Origin: Phellopilus nigrolimitatus
Taxonomy: Eukaryota > Basidiomycota > Agaricomycetes > Hymenochaetales > Hymenochaetaceae
DNA length: 64,000 bases
Direction of reading: 5' to 3'
Assembly (NCBI GenBank): GCA_021029095.1
Contig: JAJOHG010000005.1
Coordinates: forward strand, 310,001 to 374,000
In this document: positions 46,964-57,900 of the stretch, one piece after another
Layout of the letters: each line of letters starts with the position of its first letter
Position numbering within the stretch: position 1 is the first letter of the stretch
Made by a program: the position numbers and the translations under genes
The notes under the pieces: generated by a model
The model's input: only the letters and a program-made list of their open reading frames with translations
Database searches by the model: none
What the model was told of the DNA's origin: nothing

Positions 46964-49900
46964 ATGTCTGTGGATATATCCCTCAGCGACGAGCACCCTT
47001 TTGTTCGTGAACTCTCAAGTCTCCATCATGCCGTCTCCCACTATCAGGTCCGTTCGACCCATTCATTCTATGCCGCAATGCACTCATGCTTTACCGCAAG
47101 TAGCACTGAGGCCCATAGAGCGGCGGTCCAGCTTAATCGACATTCTTTAGAAACAGCCACCGCTTTGCAACGCCTGCACGCACTCGAGAATGAAAATGGA
47201 TATCTTCGCACTGAACTCGACGTGCTCCGTTCACACCCAAACATCGGCTCCACTGGCAGCGGTTCTCACCGCGACACGCTTCAGGTCCAAGAGCTTACGC
47301 TGGCGCTCCGGCGTCTTTCGGACAAGCTCGATCTGACAGAAAACGTGCTTCTCGCGCGGACAGAGGAGCTTGTCTTCACTAAGAAGGAAAGGGATAAAGC
47401 AAATCTCGTTGAGGAGACGGCGTATGCCGTAGCTGTTCGACTGAGGACGGAGCTAGAGGACAGTCGCGCAAAAGAGAAGGTGCTTCTGGGACGTGTTAAA
47501 TCAGCAGAGGAAGAGAGGAAGATGTCGGATCTTGTTGTCAAAGAGTATGCAAATCTCGTGAGGAAACTTGAAGGAAGATCCTCGACGAGCTCGCGAGGGC
47601 AGACAAATGAGGATGGGCATGCTTCTTTGGATGGCCTTACTTCTGCTCGCCATGGTCTGCAGAAACTTCTTCAGGATTCGAATATAGACTCAGAAAAGCT
47701 TCACGCTGAGATCGGTCGACTGCATGGGGCGTTGGAGATGTTGCAAGCGAATCTGGATGTAGAACGGAAAGCTGCAATGGATGGCCGTCGGCAACTGGCT
47801 CAGGCGCAACTTGAGCTGCATAGGTTACAAACCGATGACAATGCTGCGGCCAAAATGGTCTCGCGATACATGTATGTGATCGGTTTTGGTTTGCACTTTA
47901 ATTTGTATATATTGATGTCATAAAAAACGAAGGAAGTTTTCGCAATCTTCAACGGATGTCCTACACGGAGCAATCGAAAACATGAAGGCTCGACACGCTT
48001 CTACAATTACTACCTTTGAGTCTCGCCTTCGACAGACTGAAGACAGACTTGCGTTGGAAGTACGCCAATCCGAACGCCTTCGTCAAGCCCTTGACGAGCT
48101 GACCGAAGACATCTCGCGAGAGACCTACGGTCGGAGAAGAGAGGTCGCTCTCCGACTCGCTCTGTTGGGCAGAGAAGAGTGTCTGTCAGAAAGGCTGAAG
48201 AGATGGCTTCTTGGGGCACAAGAGGCATTTCAGAAGGCACGTTCGTCCGGGGAGGATGGGATGATTGGGTCCACTTTCCCAAGATTTCTGGCATCTGCAG
48301 AAGATATACTGAACGCAGTCGATAGCCTCGTCGTTTTGGATGGCGACTCTGTTGGCTCAGCGGCTCGCGTGCTTTCAGCTCAAACTGCCGTCTCCGCTCT
48401 GAAACGTGAGTTGCAAAAGGAGACAGACCGACGTTTGTTTTTAGAGTGCCAACTTGCGGGATTGCGTTCAGAAACCACGGAAGCGAAATCTTTCACTCCA
48501 GCAGTAACTGTTACTGGCCTGCGTCAGAAACAAGAACTACCGGCAACGTCCGCAGTGCAAGATATCACTGATACCTTCTGTGCTTCCACTAAACCTGTCG
48601 ATGTGCCTGCAGACGGTCGTCTAAGCACTTCTCCGCACGTATTCCCAACTTCCAACGGCGACTTTCGCCAAGCCTCTGTACAGCAGACAGCAATTTCAGC
48701 GTCGGTTTCTTCTGATACCTTTGACGAGTTTTCCATTCCTCCACCTCCTCTTTTAGCTACCTGTAAGCACGTCGAATTCAGTCTCCCCCTCCCTCTCTTT
48801 TGGTGACTTCTCCCGCCCTTGACGACGAACCTCGAATTATTCCAGCACTGGAAAATGGCATCCAGAGTGATGTTCCTCTCGCTGATAATGCGCTTACTTT
48901 TGGAGAGCAGCGAAACTACTTTGGTCTCGGATTATGGACAACTTGGAAGTCCCCCTTCGACCAAAACTAAGACTTCGGATTACATTCTTACCGACAGCTC
49001 CCAGCACTTTGAAGACTGGTTCGAGCGCGTCTGAGCCTGTTGGTGATCTCGCAAAAGAAACTCCTGAAGCACTCCTGAAGACTTTGGAAATAACGCCTTC
49101 GGAAGAGCCGCCTTCCGACCATCTGCGGACTCCACCTGCTGAAGAGCAGGACGCATCTAATGATGCCGCTGATGTCCAAAAAGATCCTATTGTTTGTCAA
49201 ACCGCGGATTCTGAAGGACAATCGGTTCAATCTGAGCCTGATTTGATTTCTCGACCAGTGGATATGCCGCAGAGCGCGCGCTACAAGGACCAGATTCCCT
49301 TTCCGCCTTCCACTGCAGATGACGCCCCCACTGAAATCGATCTTTCCGAAGATCTCCTTGAAGAACCTCCGTCTGGCCTGAATCCCACAATGAACTCTCT
49401 TCTGTCGAGACTCTCCGAGATAGCTGAACAGAGGTACGATGGACTTCAACATTCGTTCCGCGACTGCCATCTCTCTCTCCAGCAACTAAAGCAGTCGCTT
49501 GGAGGACCTATCTGGATCATCAAGTACTTTTCAGACTGCGGTGGAGAGGTTGGACGATTATTGCGAGGATGCGCGAGTAGAACTAGAAATTCGCATCGCA
49601 GACGAAGAACGAATCACCAATGGTTATCAGACGCTGCTTTCTGTGCGAGGTGCACTCTCTGATGAGGTTAACGAGAGCGCGATGATCCGACAAATTGAAG
49701 CTTTTATAGACGGGTCTGATCCTACAGTTCGCCGCGCGCAGGACATGTTGAAACACAAGCTGGACGACTTACAGCACGACATAGCAGCAGTGAAGCGCAC
49801 GATACACGAAACTCCCTCTCCTTCTCCTTTACTGCATCCACAGGAGATACGATCAGCTGAAGAGCCTCAAAAGGCCTTTACATCCAGCTGGACGTCCTGG

Positions 49901-50311
49901 ACAGGCTCCATTCTGTCTTCCTCCCGCTCGTCTAGTCCCGCCCCGGCTCCGAGCTTTGGTACCGTAATGACGTCTCCGCGCTTGCGCCATTCTTCGTCCA
50001 TCCAGCGCATACGTGCTGATTCCAACAACTCCCAAAATTCTTTCGCTGGCCTTGGCCTTCGTATTCCAATGCCTTCCCAGGCTCAGGTTCAATCCGCACC
50101 ACCTCCGTCCTCGCTGGCAGCTACTCGGGGTGGCCCACGGCCTCGGGTTGCGTCGACGATGTTCAGCTTGGGGCTCGGAGGTGGAGGGGGTATTCTCCAG
50201 GGTGCACGCAGGTCTTCGCTTGCTTTTACTCGAGAAACTGCATCGAAGGCGCCGACCGTACCAAACGCACCAGCCTCGGAATCGGGGGGATTTGATAGTG
50301 ATGTGGAATAG
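46964..50311 (+). CDS. Large coiled-coil protein, about 1,000 aa
   Basis: The first exon (from MSVDISLSDEHPFVRELSS) encodes about 300 residues that are mostly coiled coil (LRTELDVL, LALRRLSDKLDLTENVLLA, LRTELEDSRAKEKVLL). Four introns can be joined in frame: near 47873 (AT/GTATGT), 48761 (GTAAGC), 48920 (G/GTCTCG to ACCGACAG) and 49434 (AG/GTACGA to CTAAAG). Bridging these unites frames that otherwise look like separate genes. The middle is Ser/Pro/Glu-rich (TPSEEPPSDHL). The last part has a second coiled coil (AVERLDDYCEDARVELEI) and a Ser/Pro-rich tail ending GGFDSDVE. Such architecture occurs in cytoskeletal, septation or spindle-associated proteins. No family is recognised. Confidence 0.65.
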
Positions 50312-50598
50312 ACATTCAATGGGCCTTCTTTACATGATATTTTTTTTTTACTGTTTCGGTAATGATGCAAGTCGAACAAATTTAAAGAACGAAGCGGTAC
50401 ATGGAAGAAGAAAAAGAATCATTGATTAGTCCATTATAGGGAGCCAGAAAATTTGTCTATGAACCAGTTCCTCCAAGCATCCTTCTGGTACTTCCACTGC
50501 GGGAAGTGATGCGTGCTAAAACAAAAATAAGTAAATTGATTTCTTTAGTGACAGCATGAAATATGAAGAATTAAACTACTCACCGCTGTCAAATGTTC

Positions 50599-51006
50599 TT
50601 AATGGCTCAAAATATTATTGTATAGATCGGCGAGGTCCTCTCCGCTCATGTTACCCATGGCGACCTGCCTATGAGCTTCAACGACTCTGGCCATGGCAAT
50701 GTTGTCCTGCGCGCTGTGGTCGTACTTGACTAGGGGTCGATGACCTTCCGCCTGCAGATATGCATTTGCTGCCATCTGAGCGGTCCTCTTGTTGCCATCG
50801 AGAAAAGGATGGTTCAGTATGATTCCGAAAGCCAAAGAGGCCGCACGAGCAGCAATGGATGAGCTGGGGACATAATAAGCTAATTGGGCAGGCCTTTCCA
50901 CCGCAGAATGAAGCTCGTTTGGCTTGATGACAAATGCCGCTGCATTTCCTGTGACCCGTTTGTTCATCTCATGAACGAGTGCAGCGGTAATGCGGGAGGA
51001 TGTCAT
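50599..51006 (-). CDS. Doc/Fic-domain protein, copy 1, 135 aa
   Basis: An intronless frame starts MTSSRITAALVHEMNKRV. The Fic/Doc core motif HPFLDGNKRTAQMAAN matches HxFx[D/N]GNKRxxxxxN, and the upstream NELHSAVERPAQ segment resembles the L..A..RP element of the death-on-curing (Doc) branch. Fic proteins transfer AMP or phosphate groups to target proteins; bacterial Doc phosphorylates EF-Tu. No inhibitory helix gene is evident nearby. The frame runs further upstream without an ATG, so this Met is the most likely start. A related gene lies at 52936-53401. A bacterial origin is plausible but not shown. Confidence 0.82.
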   Translation of the reverse strand: MTSSRITAALVHEMNKRVTGNAAAFVIKPNELHSAVERPAQLAYYVPSSSIAARAASLAFGIILNHPFLDGNKRTAQMAANAYLQAEGHRPLVKYDHSAQDNIAMARVVEAHRQVAMGNMSGEDLADLYNNILSH

Positions 51007-51520
51007 AGCGGTAGGATAGTAATGGTAGGGCGTGTTACTTGGTGATAGAGAGTCGATGGGAGGTGTTGGATGGGAGAAACTATGCTGGGAGGACGTGCTA
51101 TTTAAGCTAATTTTCACCTACCTACGTGCATGTTGTATATGAGCCCTAAATATTGGTGTTTTGCGCTAAAAAAAAATGAGGTGACGTGCTGTCCTAGGAT
51201 TGAAAGCGGTACCGTTCTTGTTGATGCGGGAAGACATGTCTTGTTTGTTCCTCGAGACCATCAAACAGGTGCGGCGACAAATACTAATAGGTAGGGTGTA
51301 TTTGCAAATGATGCGGACAGCGATGATGAGCGCGATCAAGAAAGCAGAGGCGCAATTCTTGTTCGGGCACAAGCATAATGTCAATTCTGAGCAAAGGCCG
51401 GGTCGAAGCTGCAGAGTGCTCGAGGAGACAAATAGATTTTATTCGCAACTGCAGTGCATCTGCATTACTAGCTCCTTTAGATAAAATTTCATGTCAGACA
51501 ATATATCCCAGTGATTTAGT
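51007..51520. other. Gap between Doc/Fic gene 1 and hydrolase remnant
   Basis: About 510 bp including the promoter of the leftward Doc/Fic gene. No supported coding sequence. Confidence 0.35.
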
Positions 51521-52190
51521 ATGAAGCTCTATATCGAAATGACTCGTCTTGTTAGAGGCAAGCACCAGGTCAATGTGGCGGGGAGAGTATTTTTTGACCC
51601 AGCAATACCTCATGCCTGGAAAGTCGAAGACAACGTGTATATGTCTTTCCGATGGGTCATGATACCGTGCAGAAAGTATATTCTACCTCCAGCTCGGCAT
51701 CTTCCTCGACTACTTCACTGGCGAGCATGCGTCTAGCCTCAGCATGCAGCTACGTGCCATCCTCATGTCAGAAAGGAAAGATCCGGACATCACTGTTGCT
51801 GTGGCCCGTTTTATCATTCCGGAGAGACATATCTGACTGTTTCCGCAGTTCCTAGTCGATTTGACCTTTCAGCCGACACATCTTCTGCACGGGTAAGAGG
51901 ATTCAGCGGCACACGTGCAAGAATCGTACAATATGAAAAATATACTTGATGCTGCAGGACTAGAGGTTGTTTTGCGAGTCATAGATGGCAAGGAACACTC
52001 TTTCGATTATGCGCAGGGTGCCGTAAGATACTGGAATGATAGACCCAGATGTTTGCGATATGATTGTGATGGCGCAAAACCTAAGAGGCGTATCGTCTTC
52101 GTTCCCATTGTTTATTGTTTGGAACATTCGCGCCGCGAAAACGCTATCGTGCCAATAAGAACTCACGAGGCACGTATAATCGCCAAATAG
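51521..52190 (+). pseudogene. Decayed alpha/beta-hydrolase remnant
   Basis: Three stretches in different frames resemble the C-terminal half of a fungal alpha/beta hydrolase: VNVAGRVFFDPAIPHAWKV, then LQLGIFLDYFTGEHASS followed by QFLVDLTFQPTHLLHG, then QESYNMKNILDAAGLEVVL followed by IDGKEHSFDYAQGA with a possible active-site His. The nucleophile-elbow region (GxSxG) and N-terminal half are absent. Stops and frame changes between 51640 and 51700 could not be bridged by a normal intron. I read it as a truncated pseudogene between the two Doc/Fic genes. A functional gene with unusual splicing is less likely. Confidence 0.5.
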
Positions 52191-52424
52191 AAGTGCATCT
52201 TTTGTTGTTGGTTTCGGAAAGCAGGCCACTACAAAGATTGAGTTACTGATGTTCAACGGCAATTCGAAATGGAGGGTAAACATGTCCAAACATAGCATCG
52301 TCTGTCCGAGGCTTGACTGACGAACAAGGTCGTCAACTTTATAACGGATTGAAGTATTTATTTATTTTGCTATTTTGCTCTGCACTCATACTTCAGACTG
52401 TCTGATTCATATTCTCTTCTAGGT

Positions 52425-52808
52425 ATGTTCAGGGCCAACACATTGCGAGCGCCCCTTTCAAAGTTCACGTTGTTTCAATCGCGATTTAATTCGTCGAGTT
52501 CGTCTCCACCGGCTCTGGAGTTCAAGGTCGTTCTCGATAACCAGACTTTGTATGTCGGAAAACCTCTCGCAGAAGCATTGGGTTGGACCCCTCAGGCTGG
52601 TATCAATGGGGTTAAACTTTCCTTGCATGGCTGGGACCCCACTTTTTTTACTATAACCCGCGCTGGTACAGACAGTGGTATGTTGCTTTATTATTTACGG
52701 ATGCGGTCATTGTGCTGAGCAACTATAGAATGGCTCGTACGCGGGACAGTCGAAAGCAGCCAGAATCCTAACGTGCATACTGTTCTCGACCATCTGAAGG
52801 AGCGATGA
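52425..52808 (+). CDS. Small unknown protein with putative mitochondrial presequence, 110 aa
   Basis: Two exons (52425-52677 and 52729-52808) join across a 51-nt GT-AG intron. The N-terminus MFRANTLRAPLSKFTLFQSR, then FNSSSSS, is basic and Ser-rich without acids, typical of a mitochondrial targeting peptide. The rest reads LEFKVVLDNQTLYVGKPLAEALGW and LSLHGWDPTFFTITRAG, ending TVLDHLKER. I do not recognise the domain. Confidence 0.6.
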
Positions 52809-52935
52809 TATATTGAAATTACTACTACGTGTAAGTAAACGGCCAATTGAATTGTTCGAGTTCATATAAAAGCTAGAAGTCATTTTCCCACCATCATTTA
52901 TTATTTACATGACTCCTGTCTTGAGCATGATCCAG

Positions 52936-53401
52936 TCACGATTCGCCCCCGGCGAGCCCAATGACTTCCATCTCTCCCTTTGCAACAGAAATGTGACGTT
53001 CCGCAAGTGCGTGTAGCTCCTCGTACGCCACACCTAATGTGCCGCGATCGGCGAGGCCAGGAAGTCCCTGAGCACGTAAATATTCGTTTGCCAAGAAAAA
53101 TGCTATTATCTGTATCAGTGCGGAAAGTCGCAATCGGTATGAAATAGTCATGCATACCTGTGCGTTTATTTCCATCCAGAAAGGGGTGCCCTTTTATGAT
53201 GCCATAGGACATTTGAGCTGCGAGGTACGATGCTGGCCTGTGTGGTTCATACATCGTAACGTGCAAGGGTCTTGCCAAAGCTGAATGTAACTCGTTCGGC
53301 TTAACAATCACGGATTTGGAAGGATGGACAATCTGCGCGTTGATGCGAGCTGCGTATGTTGGAGTGAAGAGCCGCGATAGACGAGCGGTGTGTGCTGCCA
53401 T
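52936..53401 (-). CDS. Doc/Fic-domain protein, copy 2, 136 aa
   Basis: Exon 1 (53158-53401) starts MAAHTARLSRLFTPTYA and carries PNELHSALARPLHV and the core motif HPFLDGNKRT. A 55-nt intron (53103-53157) splits the motif right after it. Exon 2 (52936-53102) continues AFFLANEYLRAQGLPG. With this acceptor the protein aligns with copy 1 over its length (136 versus 135 residues). The intron is absent from copy 1. The two appear to be diverged tandem paralogues in the same orientation. The C-terminus differs (GEMEVIGLAGGES). Function as for copy 1: a predicted nucleotidyl- or phosphotransferase of unknown target. Confidence 0.82.
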
Positions 53402-53727
53402 GAAGGAGACGAAGTGTTGTAAGGGGACGAGTTAACTTACAGCCCAAATAGGACTTTGGTTTTCGCTCAAGTTATCATGGGAAGTTCGTTGCCTTTGCAT
53501 GACAAAAGTGAGCTCATAAAGGCCGGGAAACCCTGCGAAAATACCACAGTAGATCTATTGGTATAACGCATAGAATTTTATCTAGATATCTCTGACTTAA
53601 AGATTCGTAAATTTAGGATAGCAAATTGTACCTCACTCGGCTCGGTCCGACGTGAGAATTGACTTGTCATCACACACCCACATCATACGAAGGAAGCTAC
53701 CTCTTTAACTAGACGCAATTCTAGACT
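53402..53727. promoter_or_regulatory. Divergent promoter of Doc/Fic gene 2 and HEL2
   Basis: A 326-bp gap with no supported gene. Confidence 0.4.
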
Positions 53728-56220
53728 ATGGCCACTCAAGTCACGCAGTCCCAGCCTACAAACACTGGGAGACGCACCATCAAGTCAAGAAACCGCAACC
53801 AAAAGAAGGCCAATGTTGCATCAACACATGGTTCTGCCCAGTCGTCGGAAAACACACCTGCCGGAGATGATGCAGAGAATACAATAGTTGCGACGGCCAC
53901 AGTGGAAGGTGAAGAAGAGAGTGATGTCTGTTGGATCTGTGCGGAGCCAGTCAAGTTCTATTCGCTTTCGGAGTGCAACCACCGCACTTGTCATGTATGC
54001 GCGCTCAGACTGCGCGCGCTCTACAAGAAATTGGACTGCACGTTCTGCAAGGTATGTATGGCATGAATGCTCGCGATCTGCTTGAGTCTGAATCTTTCAA
54101 AAGCATCCTCAAACTATAGTCATATTCACCACGTCCTCGAGCGCACAGTTCGACGAGTACAAGCTAGATGACATGGACTTCAAGGACGCAAAATTATCTA
54201 TTGTTTTCGAGACGCAGGCAATGATGGAGGAAACGCTCATTCTCCTGCGCTTCAACTGCCCGGACCAGCAGTGTGCTTTTATTGCGAAGGGATGGAACGA
54301 CTTGAAGATGCATGTCCGGGCGATGCACGGCAAGGTTATGTGGTAAGTGGCTGACCGTGTATATACTTGCAAATCCCTCAAATAAAGTGCACAGCGACTT
54401 GTGTATACGATTCAAGAAAGTATTTGCCCACGAGCATGCGTTGTATACACAGAGTCAACTCAATCTGCATCTCCCCTTGCCTCAACGCTCAAACAAATCA
54501 GTTTCCAAGGACAATGACAAGGTTGAGAACGGCGTGCATCCTCTATGCGAATTCTGCAGAGAGTGCCTCTTCGGTGATGATGAGCTGTTTGCACATATGC
54601 GTGAACGACATGAAGAATGTTTTGTATGCAAGCGCCAAGGAGTGCGCGATCAATAGTACGTCTGTTAACACCCACTACTGTGACGTATCTAATGATTATT
54701 TAGCTTCCTAGATTACAACAGCTTGGTCAGTTGTTTCTTGACGAGCTACCATAAAAGCTTATCGTTGTCCAGGAGCGTCATTTTACCGATGTACATCACC
54801 CTTGCAATCATCCAACATGTCTAGCGCAGAAATTCGTGGTTTTCGGCTCGCTCATGGACCTTAAAGCTCACATGGTAGAGGAGCACGGTGCCAATATGTC
54901 TGCGAGGGACATGAAAGACGCCAGAAGACTTGAAGCTCATTTCGAGTTTGACGAGCAGCGTAGCAATAGTGGAAGAAGAAGAGAGCGGGATAGAGATCGA
55001 GAGCACGATCGTGAGCCCCCACCCGCACCTATTCCCCCGTCGAGACCCTTGGATAGACGGAGAGAGGGCTTCGGTGCAGCGCTGACTACTGAAAATGTCC
55101 CTGTATCGGGGACCAGCACACCTGCGCCGAATCAGCGAAGTGGCCGTTCAAGTCCATCACCCTCCAGTGATCTTGATCCTGAGACCGCTCGGTATGCTCT
55201 GCCCCTCTATCTACTGTGAGAAGCTAAAATTATTACAATAGACGACACGCCGCTTTCATGGCTCGTGTATCGAGTTTGACTTCCAACTCTTCTGCTGCAG
55301 CCGCATCTATTCGCTCAGCCATCCGATCTTTCCGTGCATCAGAGTCAGCCGCGCGAGACCTCATCACAACATTCTACAATATTGTAGACAGAGACCTCGA
55401 GTTAACAGCCAGTCTGATCGTTCCCCTTGTGGACCTTTTTGACGATGAGGATAAGAGGAGACAGCTACTACAGTCCTTCAATGGCTTCAAGGTTGAGGTG
55501 TGTATTTTCTTTTCGTGTTTGTTAAGATTACTAATGTATATCTCAAGCAACGCCAACAATTCCCTGACCTCGTTCCTGGAGGGCCAGACACACCATACGC
55601 CGGAGTCGCGAGTGGTCGCGTATTGAATGCTAAACATTCTACACAGTCACGTCGATCAACTGGACAGGTATTAGATCGGGTCGCGCGAGCTGCGACGTCT
55701 TCGACATCAGTTCCTGTCATTGCTGGTCCGTCCACGCGGCCTCCCGAGCGCTTCCCCGCTCTGCCGCGAATCCACACCATCCGTGTCAGTTCCTGTTGCT
55801 GCACCGGCAGCCGGCCTTCAGACAGCCTCAGCGTTCTACGCCATGGGCTTCGTCGTCTGCGGCTGCTGCCGCCTCTATTCCTAATCCGGGTCCACGAATC
55901 CATTCCGAACAGAAATAAACAGGCCGTCGTCGTCTAAGCCGATGTCTAGTTTATCGGGAGCGGCGTTCCCCTCTCTTCCGTCTGCCGCCCCGCGAGCGAA
56001 GCCTCCGATGAGTGGCAATAAGTCACTGCGCAATATTATCGGGAATCAGAAACCAGCAGTCAATCCTTGGAGTTCTGGCAATGAAGGAAATGGAGAGACG
56101 TCAGAAACGACCGGAGAGTCAGAGGAAACCGCTGGACACGCGCCCATACAACCAAAGAAGGGCAAGAAGAAAGGGAAGGAGAAAGTCACACTGTTTACCT
56201 TGGGCGCATTTCCGACATGA
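53728..56220 (+). CDS. HEL2: RING E3 ubiquitin ligase Hel2/ZNF598
   Basis: The N-terminal RING is CWICAEPVKFYSLSECNHRT followed by CHVCALRLRALYKKLDCTFC. After an intron the sequence continues HPQTIVIFTTSSSAQFDEY. Multiple C2H2-like fingers follow: CPDQQCAFIAKGWNDLKMH...H, CEFCRECLFGDDELFAHMRERH, CFVCKRQG...YFLDYNSLERHF and CLAQKFVVFGSLMDLKAH. The C-terminal third is Pro/Ser-rich with the family motif AAFPSLPSAAPRAKP and a basic KKGKKKGKEK tail. Hel2 senses collided ribosomes and ubiquitinates small-subunit proteins. Exon joins in 55780-55950 were only partly resolved: one 47-nt intron fits, the next frame change does not. Confidence 0.9.
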
Positions 56221-56971
56221 GATTGACTTGGTAAATTGAAAATATTGGAAGTTAGGGATAAGCAGCTCCTATTTCAATCGATACATATACATTACAGCAA
56301 TAATGCATTGGTTTGATGTATCGGCGATTACGATAGCTATGCATGCACTGTAGTTTCGTTTTGGCTGCGTTTCCAATGTAGCGAATGCACGGCTTGCATG
56401 ATGATTGTTTTGATGAAGCCTCTCAGGACTAATATCATATGTTATGAATAGGGTTTGAGCCAGCGTACGCTTATATAGTATTGTACAACGGAGTCAATCG
56501 TACGTGTAGATAAAGTAGAGAGTTACCGGTGACGATGTTGAAACTCGATAAACTTTGCTGGGTGCGGACCCACCAACGTCGATCATCTAGTAAGCACGCG
56601 ACTGCCATTCGTAGTGCAAAACAGGTTCTGGCATGCAGTTCCAACTGATCACAAAAGCTTCGCCTTCATCAACTAATGGCGGTGTATTCTGCCATGGTTG
56701 GCAGACTGTTGATCTTCGACAACAGCGATATATCGGGGTCTTCCAAGTTGGGCTTGTTTCCTAGATGGTCTGAGGCTTCAAATGTGATATCTCGCCGGAT
56801 AGGCTGACTTCTCAATCCAGATGAAGCTTCTTCTCGCCGACGTCCTTGACAGGCTCTCGCCGATCTTCGCCGAGTCCCAAAATACTATTCAACGCAGGTT
56901 AAAATGCGTCGAGTTCGACCCTGCTAGACAACTTCATCCTCCTGAGTCCGAGTCATACGCACGCATACAAT
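56221..56971. other. Gap between HEL2 and small Zn2Cys6 gene
   Basis: About 750 bp. An overlapping 66-codon frame (56821-57021) has no similarity. It may belong to the 5' region of the next gene. Confidence 0.35.
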
Positions 56972-57809
56972 ATGCAATTCTACCGTATACTGCCGCCAAA
57001 TGCTTCCATCTATCCCACTGATTTCACTTTGCACATCAATTCGATCAAATACGCTGTTTACCAGCTTGAATCCAGCTTACCTGCGAGACCTCAGCAGCCT
57101 CATCCGCTCATACAACAGCGATCTAATATCGCTACTCATCTTGATGACACAGGATTCCGTAACTTTAATTTTCCGGATTATCGAGTTCCACCAGTTTCCA
57201 GAGCTACACACCAGGTCCAACCCGCCTTTCGGAGGACCGGAAAAGCTGTGAAGAATCACAGGCCCTGTTATAGTTGTCAGAACCGCAAGAAGAAGGTCTG
57301 GTTAATCGCATCGTTTTATTCCTTCAAAAAGTGACACAAGTCTTATAGTGCAACTTGATTTCAATGTCACCTACTCTGTGCGAGAGGTGCCAAGAGGCGG
57401 GCCTTCGGACTTGTCATCCACACCCTAATTTTACTATGTCAAATCTTGTCAGACGCGCTGATAATGAGGTGAGGTTTATTGGCAAATAGATTGCGAGTGG
57501 GGCTCATGTATTCTTGCTGTAAAGATCGGTGCTGAAAAGGGGTTGGACGAGCTGCGGCCACAACCTTGCACGGAAAATCAGGACCAGCTTTCAGGAACCC
57601 TCAATCCATATGCAAGCACAAGCAGCGTCGAAGCGGCAACTGCAGTGAGTCGAGATTTATTCTGACCTACCTAACTCTTAAACCCATAGTCATTGTAGGC
57701 AACAGATGCAAACATAAAGGCTCAACAGAAGGACGACATCCCTCATGTCCCAACAGCTTCCATAAAGCAAGAGGGTTGTGTCGAATCGGTTGCTGAAAGG
57801 CTATATTAG
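56972..57809 (+). CDS. Small Zn2Cys6 DNA-binding protein, about 224 aa
   Basis: Four exons (56972-57295, 57349-57468, 57525-57644, 57699-57809) join in phase 0. The zinc cluster is formed over intron 1: CYSCQNRKKKC, then 9 residues, then CERCQEAGLRTC. This gives C-X2-C-X6-C-X9-C-X2-C-X7-C. It is followed by only about 90 residues, including a short Lys/Gln/Asp-rich tail (KAQQKDDIPHVPTASIKQEG). There is no room for the large fungal-specific regulatory domain. It may be a minimal DNA-binding regulator or a gene model missing more 3' exons. The start MQFYRILPPNASIYP is the first ATG in the open frame and is uncertain. Confidence 0.65.
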
Positions 57810-57900
57810 ATATGGAAATCCGGGTCTCCTGTCTTACTCGATCTTGCACACATTTGTTTCTAATATCTATTTAAACTACAATGTAGTTATGGTTTCTCTT

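Noticed and set aside
48934..49662. A separate gene starting in the middle of the coiled-coil region
   Set aside because: Two introns (donors near 48920 and 49434) join this frame to the upstream and downstream coiled-coil exons, so one long gene is simpler.
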